DNA from: Antarctobacter aquimaris
Lineage (GTDB): Bacteria > Pseudomonadota > Alphaproteobacteria > Rhodobacterales > Rhodobacteraceae
Direction of reading: 5' to 3'
DNA length: 64,000 nucleotides
Assembly (NCBI RefSeq): GCF_900184945.1
Contig: NZ_FXYF01000009.1
Coordinates: 1-64,000 of the forward strand
Of the stretch, positions 9,230 through 17,155 are shown in pieces. A program made the translations under genes and the position numbers. The notes beneath the pieces are model-generated. The model worked only from the letters and a program-made list of their open reading frames with translations, was not told the origin of the DNA and searched no databases. Numbering within the stretch: position 1 is the first letter of the stretch; each line of letters begins with the position of its first letter.

Positions 9230-9438
9230 CAGCTTTGCCGCACGAAGAGCCGCCGCAGCAGGTAGCTGCGGGCAAAGGAGACGGCGGTGAAGACCAGGCT
9301 CAGCGTGACATGCTGCCCGAGCCCTGCCTGCAGACCCACGGCGGGGAAGACCACCAACTGCGTGACGAAGGCCGTGCACCAGCCGACCAGCACATTTGCC
9401 ATGGCCTCGAGGGCAGACAGGCCGCGTGACTGGCTCAT
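9229..9438 (-). CDS. small phage membrane protein (DUF7220-like)
   Basis: 69 residues, MSQSRGLSALEAMANVLVGW onward, with two predicted membrane segments (about 14-36 and 44-60) and a basic tail. It sits between methylase and terminase genes with ATGA overlaps on both sides. The same family follows the methylase at 23415, where only 27 residues survive. Its frame stays open upstream through the junction into the truncated PepSY gene, so a chimeric protein starting at 9882 could be made. Function unknown. Confidence 0.65.
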   Translation of the reverse strand: MSQSRGLSALEAMANVLVGWCTAFVTQLVVFPAVGLQAGLGQHVTLSLVFTAVSFARSYLLRRLFVRQS

Positions 9439-9516
9439 GTCGCCGGCTCCAGCCGGTCCGCCGCGATGTCGACGAAGGTCCGGCCGCCGCCTTCCAGCAC
9501 CGCCTTCTGGCCCGAA
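9435..9516 (-). pseudogene. 3' remnant of phage DNA methylase (ParB-methyltransferase type)
   Basis: The last 26 codons read GQKAVLEGGGRTFVDIAADR and neighbours. They align with TGKDAILDGDGRTFTQVR near the C terminus of the complete methylase at 23412-24788. The stop codon overlaps the DUF7220 start. Everything upstream has been replaced by the PepSY gene. Confidence 0.75.
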
Positions 9517-9882
9517 TATGCGCCCGCCGTCCCCGAGGAACAGCGACCGGTGCAGGTTGGTGAGCCAGCGTTCGGCCTGGTTCGGGTCGGCCGAGGCCAC
9601 GCCCTCACCGGTCACCGGGTCAATCACGGCAGCGCCCGGCGCGCCCTGGTCGAACCAGTAGGCGGTGATCCGGCCCGAGGGTGATCGGCGGATCTGCTCG
9701 ACGCCCGGATAGACCGTCTGGATGCGGTCCGCGAGGGCGGCGACGGTCAGTCCGGCTTCCGCCTGCGGTGCGGCAAGCCGTTCGGCCGCTGGGAAGACCG
9801 ACAGCGCCGCGCCGCTCAGACTCAGGATGGTGACGAGCGCAAGGGCCAGAAGACCCGGCCAGCGATGGAGTGCACGGATCAT
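9517..9882 (-). pseudogene. PepSY-associated TM protein, C-terminally truncated
   Basis: The ATG at 9882 is preceded by GAGGAG; a GTG at 9897 is an alternative. The protein begins MIRALHRWPGLLALALVTIL, a membrane segment with an RWPG motif, and continues with a PepSY domain (TVAALADRIQTVYPGVEQIR, then ITAYWFDQG). The sequence NLHRSLFLGDGGR is typical of PepSY membrane proteins, which usually go on with further membrane helices. Here the homology stops at about codon 122 and runs into phage DNA. Without an early stop, the frame continues through the phage junction into DUF7220 and ends at 9229. It is the last gene of the poly-Asp/DUF2271 operon. Confidence 0.75.
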
Positions 9883-9893
9883 GGCCCCGCTCC

Positions 9894-10364
9894 TCACATG
9901 TCGTAGGCGAAGCTGGCGATGTAGCGGCGGCCCTGCACCGGCGTGCCGGCGCCGTCGGTCGTGAGCGGGACGGCCACCTCGTTCGGGCTGTCGCGCATGT
10001 CCTCGACGGCCGCGTCGATGTGGAGCGTGTAGCCCGCGTCGAAGAGCGCGTCGGCCAGGTCGAGCGTGATCTCGAGCGTGCGGCCCGCGCCGACGCTGGC
10101 GCCGGTGATGCCGTTCACCTGCGCGGTGTCGCCGCCGGTGGCGCGGTACCAGTCGCTGAGGTGCTCGTAGTACTTGGACTTGCCGCCAGCCATCCAGAGA
10201 CTGCCGACATAGGCGCCCGAGGTGTCGGTGACGTAGAGCGCGAGATAGGCCCCGTCGCCGCCGTAATTGTTGAGGATCGTGGTGAGCGTCACCGGACGCG
10301 CCATGGCGAGGCCGGGGAGCGTCAGCGCCGTGGTCAGCGCGAGCGTGGCGAGAAGCGATTTCAT
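9894..10364 (-). CDS. DUF2271 domain periplasmic protein
   Basis: 156 residues from the ATG at 10364. A Sec signal peptide is clear (MKSLLATLALTTALTLPGLA, cleavage near AMA-RP). The mature part has the DUF2271 pattern: an N-terminal strand, GAYLALYVTDTSGAYVGSLW, then KYYEHLSDWYRATGG, and a final strand SFAYDM. The stop nearly touches the PepSY membrane gene start, so the two are co-transcribed. DUF2271 genes commonly sit next to PepSY membrane proteins and are thought to act in periplasmic redox or metal-related processes; the exact role is unknown. Confidence 0.8.
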   Translation of the reverse strand: MKSLLATLALTTALTLPGLAMARPVTLTTILNNYGGDGAYLALYVTDTSGAYVGSLWMAGGKSKYYEHLSDWYRATGGDTAQVNGITGASVGAGRTLEITLDLADALFDAGYTLHIDAAVEDMRDSPNEVAVPLTTDGAGTPVQGRRYIASFAYDM

Positions 10365-10402
10365 CGTATGGATCCTTGTTCGGAGAGGAACTTCGGAGCG
10401 GT

Positions 10403-10780
<378 letters not shown>

Positions 10781-10826
10781 GGCAGGGTCTCCTTGTCATC
10801 TGCTGAGGACAATCTGGAGACACGAC

Positions 10827-10875
10827 CTGAGGGCTTCCTGACGCGTCGGCGATTCCCGCTTCAGCTTGCCGTCAG
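10827..10875. promoter_or_regulatory. paired direct-repeat operator, poly-Asp gene
   Basis: CTGAG-N6-CTGAC at 10827-10842 on the plus strand and CTGAC-N6-CTGAAG at 10859-10875 on the minus strand, 32 bases apart start to start. Each is a direct repeat with an 11-bp period, as bound by OmpR/PhoB-family regulators. The same arrangement is at 12003-12051. Confidence 0.55.
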
Positions 10876-10895
10876 GAAGAGAGCGGCTTCGGACG

Positions 10896-10924
10896 AAAAA
10901 GGCCCCGCCCGTGAGGGCGAGGCC
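10896..10924 (-). terminator. rho-independent terminator after cytochrome b gene
   Basis: On the minus strand, GGCCTCGCCC and GGGCGGGGCC pair (one G-T) around TCAC and are followed by TTTTT. It is 43 bases past the cytochrome b stop. Confidence 0.75.
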
Positions 10925-10966
10925 AGGCGGGACCGAAGGGACGGTCGGCCTTGGGGTTAGGTGCCG

Positions 10967-11638
10967 TCAGGCGATGTCGCCGGGACCGGCGCCGCGCTTG
11001 TCGCCCGTCACCATGGCGCGCGCCAGGTTCTCGTGGTGCCTGAAGGAGGCTAGGACGACGCCGCCAACATGCAGCGCGGCAAGCAGCAGCATCAGGTTGG
11101 CGAGCGTCTCGTGGACCTCCTTCAGCGGTCCCTCGATCTCGCCCCGCCCGCCGTATTCCCGCTCGTCGCCGTCGTCGTCGGCCCAGGCGAGCGCCACAAT
11201 TGCGGGCATGGACGGAAGTATCGCCAGACGGGCCTCATCCTCCATGAGCCAGCCGGTGAAAGCCGTCCCGGACAGCGTGACCAGCAGCGCCACGACCATC
11301 GCCGCGCCCGCCGGGTTGTGGCCGAGGTGGCGCCGCTCGCGTCCGCGGGTCATGTCCCCGAGATAGGCCAGCGTCTCGCGGGGGCCTTTCAGGAACTGGG
11401 CGAAGCGCGCGTAGCGACTGCCGATGAGGCCCCAGACCAGCCGGAAGGCCACAAGTCCGGCGACGGTATAGCCTGCGACCTCGTGGACAGGTTGCAGCTC
11501 GTCCGCAGTCAGCCATGCGGTCGCGAAGGCCGCGACCAGACCCCAATGGAAAACCCGGACCAGCGGATCCCAGACACGGACCTTGCTGCTCGGCGCCGTG
11601 TTCATCTCTGGCGCCTGGTGTGAGATTGCGTCAGTCAT
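10967..11638 (-). CDS. cytochrome b561-type membrane protein
   Basis: 223 residues with four predicted membrane segments. Likely haem-ligating histidines are His31 (VFHWGL), His52 (VHEVAGY) and the pair in the last helix (HETLANLMLLLAALHVGGV). This is the cytochrome b/b6 membrane subunit pattern also seen in Ni/Fe-hydrogenase b subunits and diheme ferric reductase-like proteins. An acidic loop (ADDDGDEREYGG) lies between helices 3 and 4. The gene overlaps the end of the small PepSY gene by 8 bases, so both are one operon divergent from the two-component genes. It probably passes quinone electrons to a periplasmic acceptor; the acceptor is not identified. Confidence 0.85.
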   Translation of the reverse strand: MTDAISHQAPEMNTAPSSKVRVWDPLVRVFHWGLVAAFATAWLTADELQPVHEVAGYTVAGLVAFRLVWGLIGSRYARFAQFLKGPRETLAYLGDMTRGRERRHLGHNPAGAAMVVALLVTLSGTAFTGWLMEDEARLAILPSMPAIVALAWADDDGDEREYGGRGEIEGPLKEVHETLANLMLLLAALHVGGVVLASFRHHENLARAMVTGDKRGAGPGDIA

Positions 11639-11951
11639 CGTCGCCTGCTTCGCGATCCCGGCGGGGGCGATCGCCGTCGTCCTTGTCCTCGTATTCGAAC
11701 TCGATCACCTGGAGCGTCGCCGGATGAACGGTCACCTCGATCCGGCGCCCCTCGGCGTCGCGGCCGTCGATTTCGTAGCAGCCGTCGTCGATCTTGATCC
11801 GGCGCACCGTCCAGCCGTTCTCCTCGGCCAACCGGGCGACGGCGTCGCGCGGCTGCCAGTCGGCCATCGGCACGAAGCAGTCGTCGTCCGCCAGCGCGGC
11901 ACCGGCCGGAAAGACCGCGAGAAAGCCGAGAATTGTCAATGTCTTCTTCAT
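11631..11951 (-). CDS. small periplasmic PepSY domain protein
   Basis: 106 residues. The signal peptide is MKKTLTILGFLAVFPAGAALA. A single PepSY domain follows (WQPRDAVARLAEENGWTVRR, then DDGCYEIDGRDAEGRRIEVTV) and the tail is acidic (YEDKDDGDRPRRDREAGDDD). Short PepSY proteins of this kind often accompany cytochrome b561 and QseBC/PmrAB-like two-component systems. The start is 145 bases from the divergent response regulator gene, with the paired operator between them, so joint regulation is likely. Confidence 0.8.
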   Translation of the reverse strand: MKKTLTILGFLAVFPAGAALADDDCFVPMADWQPRDAVARLAEENGWTVRRIKIDDGCYEIDGRDAEGRRIEVTVHPATLQVIEFEYEDKDDGDRPRRDREAGDDD

Positions 11952-12002
11952 GGGCCAAACTCCTCGCTGCGGCCATCTTGACGAAATTCATGCGCGGCGA
12001 AG

Positions 12003-12051
12003 CTGACGGCAGCCTGAAGGGACGCAGCCACCCGCTTCAGCTTCTTGTCAG
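12003..12051. promoter_or_regulatory. paired direct-repeat operator in divergent two-component promoter
   Basis: CTGAC-N6-CTGAAG at 12003-12019 (plus strand) and the same pattern at 12035-12051 (minus strand), 32 bases start to start. It lies between the PepSY/cytochrome operon and the response regulator gene and is probably bound by that regulator. Confidence 0.6.
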
Positions 12052-12095
12052 CCAGACGGATCATGGAGGGTCATCGGAAGAGGACGGGGACGAGG

Positions 12096-12755
12096 ATGCG
12101 CATCCTGCTGATCGAGGACGACACGGTGCTTGGCGCGGCGGTGCGCGACCAGATCACGGCCGATGGGCAGTCGGTCGATTGGGTGATGCGCCTCGATGCG
12201 GCCGGCGGCGCTGCGAAATCCACGTCTTACGACCTGATCCTGCTCGACCTGATGCTGCCGGACGGTCGCGGGATCGGGTTCCTCAAAGGCTTGCGCGCGC
12301 AGGGCGACGTGACGCCGGTCATCATCCTGACCGCGCTCGACCAGGTGTCGGACCGGATCGAGGGGCTGAACGCGGGCGCCGACGATTATCTCGTGAAGCC
12401 CTTCGATCTCGCTGAGTTGTCCGCGCGGATCGGGTCTGTCGCTCGACGCTACAGCGGCAACCCGAACCCCATCGTCACCCACGGGCCGCTGGAAATCGAT
12501 CTTGCCGCCCGCAGCGTTCACCGCGACGGCAAGCCGGTGCAACTGACCGCAAGGGAATGGGCGCTGTTCGAAGCCTTTCTCGCGCGCCCCGGTCAGCTGC
12601 TGTCAAAGGCACAGCTGGAGGAGAAGCTTTACGCCTTCGACGCGGAGGTGGAGAGCAACACCATCGAGGTCCATGTGAGCCGCCTGCGCAAGAAGCTCGG
12701 GGCTTCGGTCATCGAGACCGAGCGCGGCATGGGCTACAGGCTCGGCAAATCATGA
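12096..12755 (+). CDS. two-component response regulator, OmpR/PhoB family
   Basis: 219 residues from the ATG at 12096 (MRILLIEDD); an upstream ATG at 12045 is discarded because the receiver fold starts exactly here. Receiver landmarks are the acidic cluster at 7-9, phospho-acceptor Asp51 (LLDLMLPDG), Thr79 and Lys101 (VKPFDL). Residues 125-217 are a winged helix (LTAREWALFEAFLARPGQ, then VHVSRLRKKLG and GMGYRL). It overlaps its kinase gene by ATGA. The family (QseB/PmrA/TctD-like) usually activates membrane or metal-stress genes. The CTGAC-N6-CTGAAG operators nearby are its likely targets, including its own promoter. Confidence 0.92.
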   Translation: MRILLIEDDTVLGAAVRDQITADGQSVDWVMRLDAAGGAAKSTSYDLILLDLMLPDGRGIGFLKGLRAQGDVTPVIILTALDQVSDRIEGLNAGADDYLVKPFDLAELSARIGSVARRYSGNPNPIVTHGPLEIDLAARSVHRDGKPVQLTAREWALFEAFLARPGQLLSKAQLEEKLYAFDAEVESNTIEVHVSRLRKKLGASVIETERGMGYRLGKS

Positions 12756-14110
12756 GATGGCCCGCGAGCCTTCAGGGCCGACTCGGCCTGTCGCTCGGCC
12801 TGGCGCTGACGGTGCTGTGGCTGCTCGCTGCGACGGTGACGGCCGTAATCGTCCGGGGCGAGCTGGACGAGGTCTTTGACAGCGCCCTGCAGGAGACAGC
12901 GGAACGCATCCTCCCGCTGGCGGTGACCGATATCGTGGGCCGCGAAGATCAGGGCGTGACGCAGCGGCTCGCGCCCATCCGGGAGCACGACGAGTTCTTC
13001 ACCTACCTCGTGCGCGATGGCGAGGGGCGCATCCTGCTGCAATCTCATGCGGCCGACCCTGCCGTGTTCCCGCCTTGGGACGGACCCGGTTTCCGTCAGA
13101 CCGCCACCCACCGGTTCTACAGCGATGCAGCGCTTCAGGACACGATCCGGATCACCGTGGCCGAGCCGCTGGCCCATCGCGCGTCGGTTGCGCGGGAGAT
13201 CCAGATGGGCCTCGGCCTGCCGCTGCTCATCGTGCTGCCGATCGCGCTGGTGGCGATCATTCTTGCCGTTCGCTTCAGCCTCGATCCGCTGCGTCGGTTC
13301 CGTGCTCGGCTGGAGGCGCGCGGCGCCCGCGACCTGTCGGAGGTTCCTGCCAGCGATCTGCCGACGGAGATTGGTCCACTGGCCAAGACGCTCAACGGCC
13401 TTCTGGCCCGCTTGCGCGCGGCGTTCGAGGCCGAGCGCAGTTTTGCCGCGAACGCGGCCCACGAGTTGAGAACGCCGCTGGCCGGAGCAATCGCTCAGGC
13501 GCAGCGGCTGAGGGCGGAGACGCACGAGCCGGCCACCGAAGTGCGTGCCGCCGAAATTGAGGCGACGCTCAAGCGCCTGACCCGGCTTTCCGAACGCCTC
13601 ATGCAGCTTGCGCGGGCCGAAGGCGGGCGGCTGCGGATGGACCGGAGCGCCGACCTGAGGGCGGTCGCCCGTGTGGTGGTGGACGATCTCGGACGCGCGA
13701 CCGCGCCTGGCCGCATTGGGCTCACTCTTCCCGACGCGGCTGTCCAGTCGGACATCGACCCCGATGCCTTCGCCATCCTGTGCCGGAACCTTGTGGAGAA
13801 CGCCCTCCGTCACGGGGCGGAGAATCTGGCAGTCGAGGTGACGCTGACGGCGGACGGCCGCCTCGTTGTCGCTAACGATGGTCCCGTGGTGCCGCGCGAG
13901 ATGCTCGACCGCCTGACGGCACGTTTCGAACGGGCGAACGCAAGCACCGATGGCAGCGGGCTTGGCCTCGCCATCGTCGCCGCCATCGCCAACCGGATCG
14001 GAAGCTCGCTCGTTCTGAAATCGCCGCGACCTGGCGCAACCTCCGGCTTAGAGGCATCACTCATCTTGCCGACCGATAGCCCCAGGTTCGGCGCCGGGCG
14101 CGACGCGTAA
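12752..14110 (+). CDS. two-component sensor histidine kinase
   Basis: 452 residues. Membrane segments at about 11-35 and 153-173 enclose a periplasmic sensor region of about 115 residues. A HAMP-like linker follows, then a HisKA domain with the phosphorylated His237 in FAANAAHELRTPLAGA, and a HATPase domain with N box NLVENALRHG, VANDGPV and G2 box GSGLGLAI. The architecture matches QseC/PmrB-type kinases. The start overlaps the regulator stop (ATGA), so the pair is translationally coupled. The signal is not evident; the neighbouring PepSY, cytochrome b and poly-Asp genes suggest metal or redox stress. The gene is complete although prophage 1 begins 21 bases after its stop. Confidence 0.92.
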   Translation: MRWPASLQGRLGLSLGLALTVLWLLAATVTAVIVRGELDEVFDSALQETAERILPLAVTDIVGREDQGVTQRLAPIREHDEFFTYLVRDGEGRILLQSHAADPAVFPPWDGPGFRQTATHRFYSDAALQDTIRITVAEPLAHRASVAREIQMGLGLPLLIVLPIALVAIILAVRFSLDPLRRFRARLEARGARDLSEVPASDLPTEIGPLAKTLNGLLARLRAAFEAERSFAANAAHELRTPLAGAIAQAQRLRAETHEPATEVRAAEIEATLKRLTRLSERLMQLARAEGGRLRMDRSADLRAVARVVVDDLGRATAPGRIGLTLPDAAVQSDIDPDAFAILCRNLVENALRHGAENLAVEVTLTADGRLVVANDGPVVPREMLDRLTARFERANASTDGSGLGLAIVAAIANRIGSSLVLKSPRPGATSGLEASLILPTDSPRFGAGRDA

Positions 14111-14131
14111 TCCGCGACAAGTGCCGGAGGA

Positions 14132-14380
14132 TCAGCACACCCGCGCCTGTTCCCGCAACACCGCATAGTCGCTCATCATCTCTGCGATCGCCGAGCCCTC
14201 CGGCAGGAGGTCCAGCTCCCCTGCCGCTCGCGCCTGGAACTTCCTACTGTACTCGACGACCGGCGGACACGCCCCTGGCCCGCTACCGTCAGAACCGACC
14301 GTCGCGCAGCCGCTCAGCCAGATCGTCGCGAGAACGAGGACGGCGCGCCGCTGCCTCGAGCATTCGCTTCTGGGCGTCAT
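14132..14380 (-). CDS. o-spanin-like phage lipoprotein (Rz1-type)
   Basis: 82 residues with a lipoprotein signal: charged N terminus, hydrophobic VLVLATIW and the lipobox LSGC, so the mature chain would begin at Cys25 and be anchored in the outer membrane. The rest is a short helix-rich periplasmic stretch. The first third overlaps the end of the membrane/coiled-coil gene in another frame, which is the hallmark of Rz/Rz1 spanin pairs. The family has no name I recognise; the spanin call rests on architecture and on position after the endolysin. Confidence 0.6.
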   Translation of the reverse strand: MTPRSECSRQRRAVLVLATIWLSGCATVGSDGSGPGACPPVVEYSRKFQARAAGELDLLPEGSAIAEMMSDYAVLREQARVC

Positions 14381-14546
14381 AGGTTTTCTCCATGGTTTCG
14401 AGCTGCTCGGTCAGTCGGCCGGCGCGCTCGCCGGAGCGGCGCAGGGAAAGCAGGAACAGCAGGATCGCGAGTGCGATGACGCCGTAGCGGAGCCCAATGC
14501 GCGCCCATGCCGATCCGGCGCTCCCGGTGAGCAGCCCGGCGATCAC
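14289..14546 (-). CDS. i-spanin-like phage protein (Rz-type)
   Basis: 85 residues from a GTG at 14546 that overlaps the endolysin stop (GTGA). One membrane segment (about 18-35, RYGVIALAILLFLLSL) is followed by a coiled-coil region (ERAGRLTEQLETMEKTYDAQ) and a basic end. This fits an inner-membrane spanin whose periplasmic coil bridges to the partner lipoprotein encoded in an overlapping frame. The homologue at 50859 keeps both the GTG start and the overlap. Confidence 0.6.
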   Translation of the reverse strand: MIAGLLTGSAGSAWARIGLRYGVIALAILLFLLSLRRSGERAGRLTEQLETMEKTYDAQKRMLEAAARRPRSRDDLAERLRDGRF

Positions 14547-15217
14547 CGTCGCCCCCTCTTCCAGTCGTCGAGCCGGGCGTAGATCGTGACCGCGATACCG
14601 CCGAGAGCCACGGCGATGAACACCCAGCGCAGGGTATCGAGATACGGCACAAGCGGCAGGATTGCGGATTGGGTCTCGGCGAGGACGCTCTGCGCCACCT
14701 CGACCCCAGCTGCGCCCAGCGTCGCCACGCCTGCCGCACCACCCGCCTTCATGGTGCGGCTCTCGGCCAGCACTTCGCGCGCTGGAGGGGCTTCTTCGGC
14801 GAAGGCGGTCGCCCGGACCGGGAACCGCTCGCCCCACTGCCGTGCGGGCCCGAGATCGACATGGATGAACCCCGAGCGCGGATAGAACCCGAAGCCGAGG
14901 AACCCGACCTCCCGCGCCGCGGCCTCGAACGCCACCGGGTCGTGGTTCGCCATGGCGATGTCAAAGGCGGCGCCGTCGAGGTGCTTGGAGCGGGTCGCGC
15001 CGCCCATGGCGCGGTTGTGCTCGGGGCTGCGATAGGCGGAGCGGACGATCATCGGTTTGCCCAGCCGGTCGCGCAGCGCCTGCAGCTTGTCGAGCGCCGG
15101 TTCGTTGATGAGCAGCTTGCCGGTGCCCCGGCAAGCGATCTCGGCCGGGCTGAAGTTCGGCCAAGGCCAAGTGCTTTCAGGCACATCGCGCCAATGGCGG
15201 TGGAAGGTCGTCGTCAT
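14543..15217 (-). CDS. phage endolysin, peptidase M15 family with C-terminal membrane anchor
   Basis: 224 residues from the ATG at 15217 (MTTTFHRHWRDV). Residues 25-140 are an M15A (D-Ala-D-Ala carboxypeptidase-like) domain. Metal ligands are His and Asp in SKHLDGAAFDIA and the His in GFIHVDLGP; RSAYRSPEHN is also typical. The C-terminal 80 residues are Ala/Gly-rich and end with a membrane helix (LRWVFIAVALGGIAVTIYA). The domain cleaves peptide cross-links of the cell wall. It is co-transcribed with the two spanin genes by overlapping starts, forming the lysis cassette. Confidence 0.85.
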   Translation of the reverse strand: MTTTFHRHWRDVPESTWPWPNFSPAEIACRGTGKLLINEPALDKLQALRDRLGKPMIVRSAYRSPEHNRAMGGATRSKHLDGAAFDIAMANHDPVAFEAAAREVGFLGFGFYPRSGFIHVDLGPARQWGERFPVRATAFAEEAPPAREVLAESRTMKAGGAAGVATLGAAGVEVAQSVLAETQSAILPLVPYLDTLRWVFIAVALGGIAVTIYARLDDWKRGRR

Positions 15218-15236
15218 GGGGGTCCTCCGAAAACGA

Positions 15237-15345
15237 GTTTCCGGCCCCTCGCTGGGGCTCGGTGCGTTCGCCGCTCGGGAAGGTCCACCGGACCTTCCCG
15301 TCTGCCTGTCAGGCAGACCACGGCTCACCCCGCCTCGAGGGCGGG
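15237..15345. repeat. cluster of three hairpins, partly an insertion relative to prophage 2
   Basis: Perfect inverted repeats are at 15276-15300 (CGGGAAGGTCC, loop ACC), 15301-15317 (TCTGCCTG/CAGGCAGA) and 15329-15345 (CCCGCC/GGCGGG). Only the last is present at the matching place of prophage 2 (51810-51826). About 90 bases carrying the first two look like an inserted palindromic repeat unit. Confidence 0.6.
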
Positions 15346-15379
15346 TCATTGCGGGCTGATGAATGGGGATGGGGCGCGG

Positions 15380-15667
15380 TTACGGGCTGCCGCCGAAGAT
15401 CTTGAGCTTGATGGCGATGCCCGCGAGCAGCGCCAGCATGACGCCGGTGGTGATCATGCGGACGGCGGTCTGCATGGCGGTGCGGCGCACCAGCCGGATG
15501 CAGTCGACCAGGGAGCGCAGATCGCGGATGTCGAGCGCGGCTTCGTCACCGTCGAGGCCGACATCGGCGAGCGCACGCTTCGCGCCTTCCTCGGCCGCCC
15601 GGGTCAGGATCGCCTCGAACTCGGCGTCGGGCATGCGCACGAAACCCTCGGATCGGGGTGGGTTCAT
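15380..15667 (-). CDS. DUF6127-like phage membrane protein, possible holin
   Basis: 95 residues. The N-terminal 60 are soluble and acidic (MPDAEFEAILTRAAEEGAKR), and a single membrane segment lies at about 72-92 (ITTGVMLALLAGIAIKLKIF). It sits between the tail protein and the endolysin, where a holin or holin-like protein is expected. Prophage 2 has a copy differing by a single residue (LVRR/MVRR). The holin role is inferred from position and membrane topology only. Confidence 0.7.
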   Translation of the reverse strand: MNPPRSEGFVRMPDAEFEAILTRAAEEGAKRALADVGLDGDEAALDIRDLRSLVDCIRLVRRTAMQTAVRMITTGVMLALLAGIAIKLKIFGGSP

Positions 15668-15687
15668 CGGGATCCTCCTTCCGCCGG

Positions 15688-16050
15688 TCAGCCGATCTTG
15701 CAGCCCCAGAAGGAGGTGTGATCGGCGGCGAAGTAGCCGTCCGCGACCCGGAAATATCCCTGCAGCTCGACGGTATCGCCTGCCGTCAGCGGGACCATGG
15801 TCTGCAGCCAGATCGCGGTGGCGAGCGAGACGTGGGTGGCGGAGATCTCCCCGAAGGAGCCGCGGATTTCGGTTGTGCCGTTCAGAACGAGCCGCCCCCG
15901 CATACGCGCGGTCGTGCTGGAATTGACCTTGTAGAGCAGCGTGGCGCCGAAGAGGTAGGTCCCGTCCACGGGCGCCACGAAGTGGTTATTCGCGGCGTCG
16001 AACGCGCCTTGGTCGTTGTCGTCGGTGTTGTTTAGGCCAATCTTCGTCCA
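15688..16050 (-). pseudogene. C-terminal fragment of DUF2793 phage tail protein
   Basis: Codons from WTKIGLNNTD through WGCKIG align with the last 121 residues of the 358-residue protein at 52168-53244. The 5' two thirds are gone: upstream of base 16050 the sequence becomes the tape measure gene in a different frame. An internal GTG (15978) could still start a 96-residue fragment. Confidence 0.85.
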
Positions 16051-17155
16051 TCCTGATACGCTCCCAGACCTCGACCGCGAGGTCCTTCAGAAGCGACATG
16101 GCTTCGCCGAAGCCGCCCGCGCCGGAGACGAGGCGGGTGAACTGGTAGACGAGCTCGCCCGCGCCGACGATCAGCGCCCCGATGCCGGTCCGGATCAGCG
16201 CGCCGCGCAGGAGGACCAGCGCCGTGGCGAGACCACGGACAGAAAGGGCAGCAGCGGCCATGCCGGCGACCCAGCGGCCCGCGAGGAAGGCCGCGAAGGT
16301 CGCGGCGTAGGTGGTCAGGCGACCGATGTTGTCGAAGAGGCCGCGGATCGCGATGCCGAGCGGCCCGGTGCGGTTGGCGACTGCCGCCATGGCATTCGCG
16401 ACCGCTTCCAACGCAGGCGCGGCAGCAACCGCCAGCTGGTTCGACAGCCCGCGCCAGATCAGCCCGAGCCGGGAGATGGCGTCGTTTGTCCGCTCGATCT
16501 GGTCGGCATCCTGTTCCGAGACCACGACCCCGAAGGCGAGGACGTCCTCGGTCGCCTGGCGCAGCGTCGCGGTATCGATCCGCGACATGGCGATCGAGCC
16601 TTCCTCGCCGAAGAGCTGACCCGCGACGGCCGCGCGCTCGGCGGCAGGCACGAAGCTCTCGATTGCTGCGTTGATGGCGCCGACGCGCTGATCCAGCGGC
16701 AGCGCGATCAGCTCGTTGGCCGAGAGCCCCAGCCGGTCCAGCGCATCGGCAGCAGGGCCGGTCCCGGCGGCCGCCTGGCTGAGGCGGCGCGTCAGATCCT
16801 TGGTCGCCTGCTCGATGCCGGACATCGACACACCGGCCAACTCGCCCGCCCGCTCAAGCGTCTGGATCGAGGCGACCGTGGTACCGAGCGACTGCGCCAG
16901 CTTTGCCTGCGCATCGACGGTCTGCAGCCCAGAGCGGATCATCGCCACGCCAGCGGCGGCAGCGGCTGCCACGGCAGCAGCGGCAGCCACAGCGACACGG
17001 CGAGAAAACGCCGCCAGCCGGGCGTTCGCCGCTTCCATCTCGCGGCTCAGCCGTCCGAAGCCACGCGACCCGGCCTCACCGACACCTTCCAGTTCGGCGC
17101 GCACCTGCCGTCCGCCCACGGCCGCAAGGCGGACGCTAACCCGTTTTTCCGCCAT
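15986..17155 (-). pseudogene. phage tape measure protein, truncated by internal deletion
   Basis: The first 368 residues match the 805-residue tape measure protein of prophage 2 (MAEKRVSVRLAAVGG, an Ala-rich hydrophobic stretch at 55-72, then conserved helical regions). After EVWERI the frame enters the DUF2793 gene out of phase and stops after about 20 foreign residues. The tape measure sets tail length and forms a DNA ejection channel; a half-length version with a foreign end is unlikely to work. Nucleotide sequence resumes homology with prophage 2 near 60480 on one side and 52540 on the other, so about 7.9 kb is missing. Confidence 0.9.

Larger units (their letters stand above)
8735..9516 (-). 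mobile_element. prophage scrap (terminase small subunit module)
   Basis: Three phage genes in the order methylase 3' end, DUF7220 and terminase small subunit, joined by ATGA overlaps. This is the segment absent from prophage 1 between its methylase/DUF7220 and its capsid gene. It is cut off at about 9516 by host DNA and ends just after the terminase stop. Confidence 0.75.
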
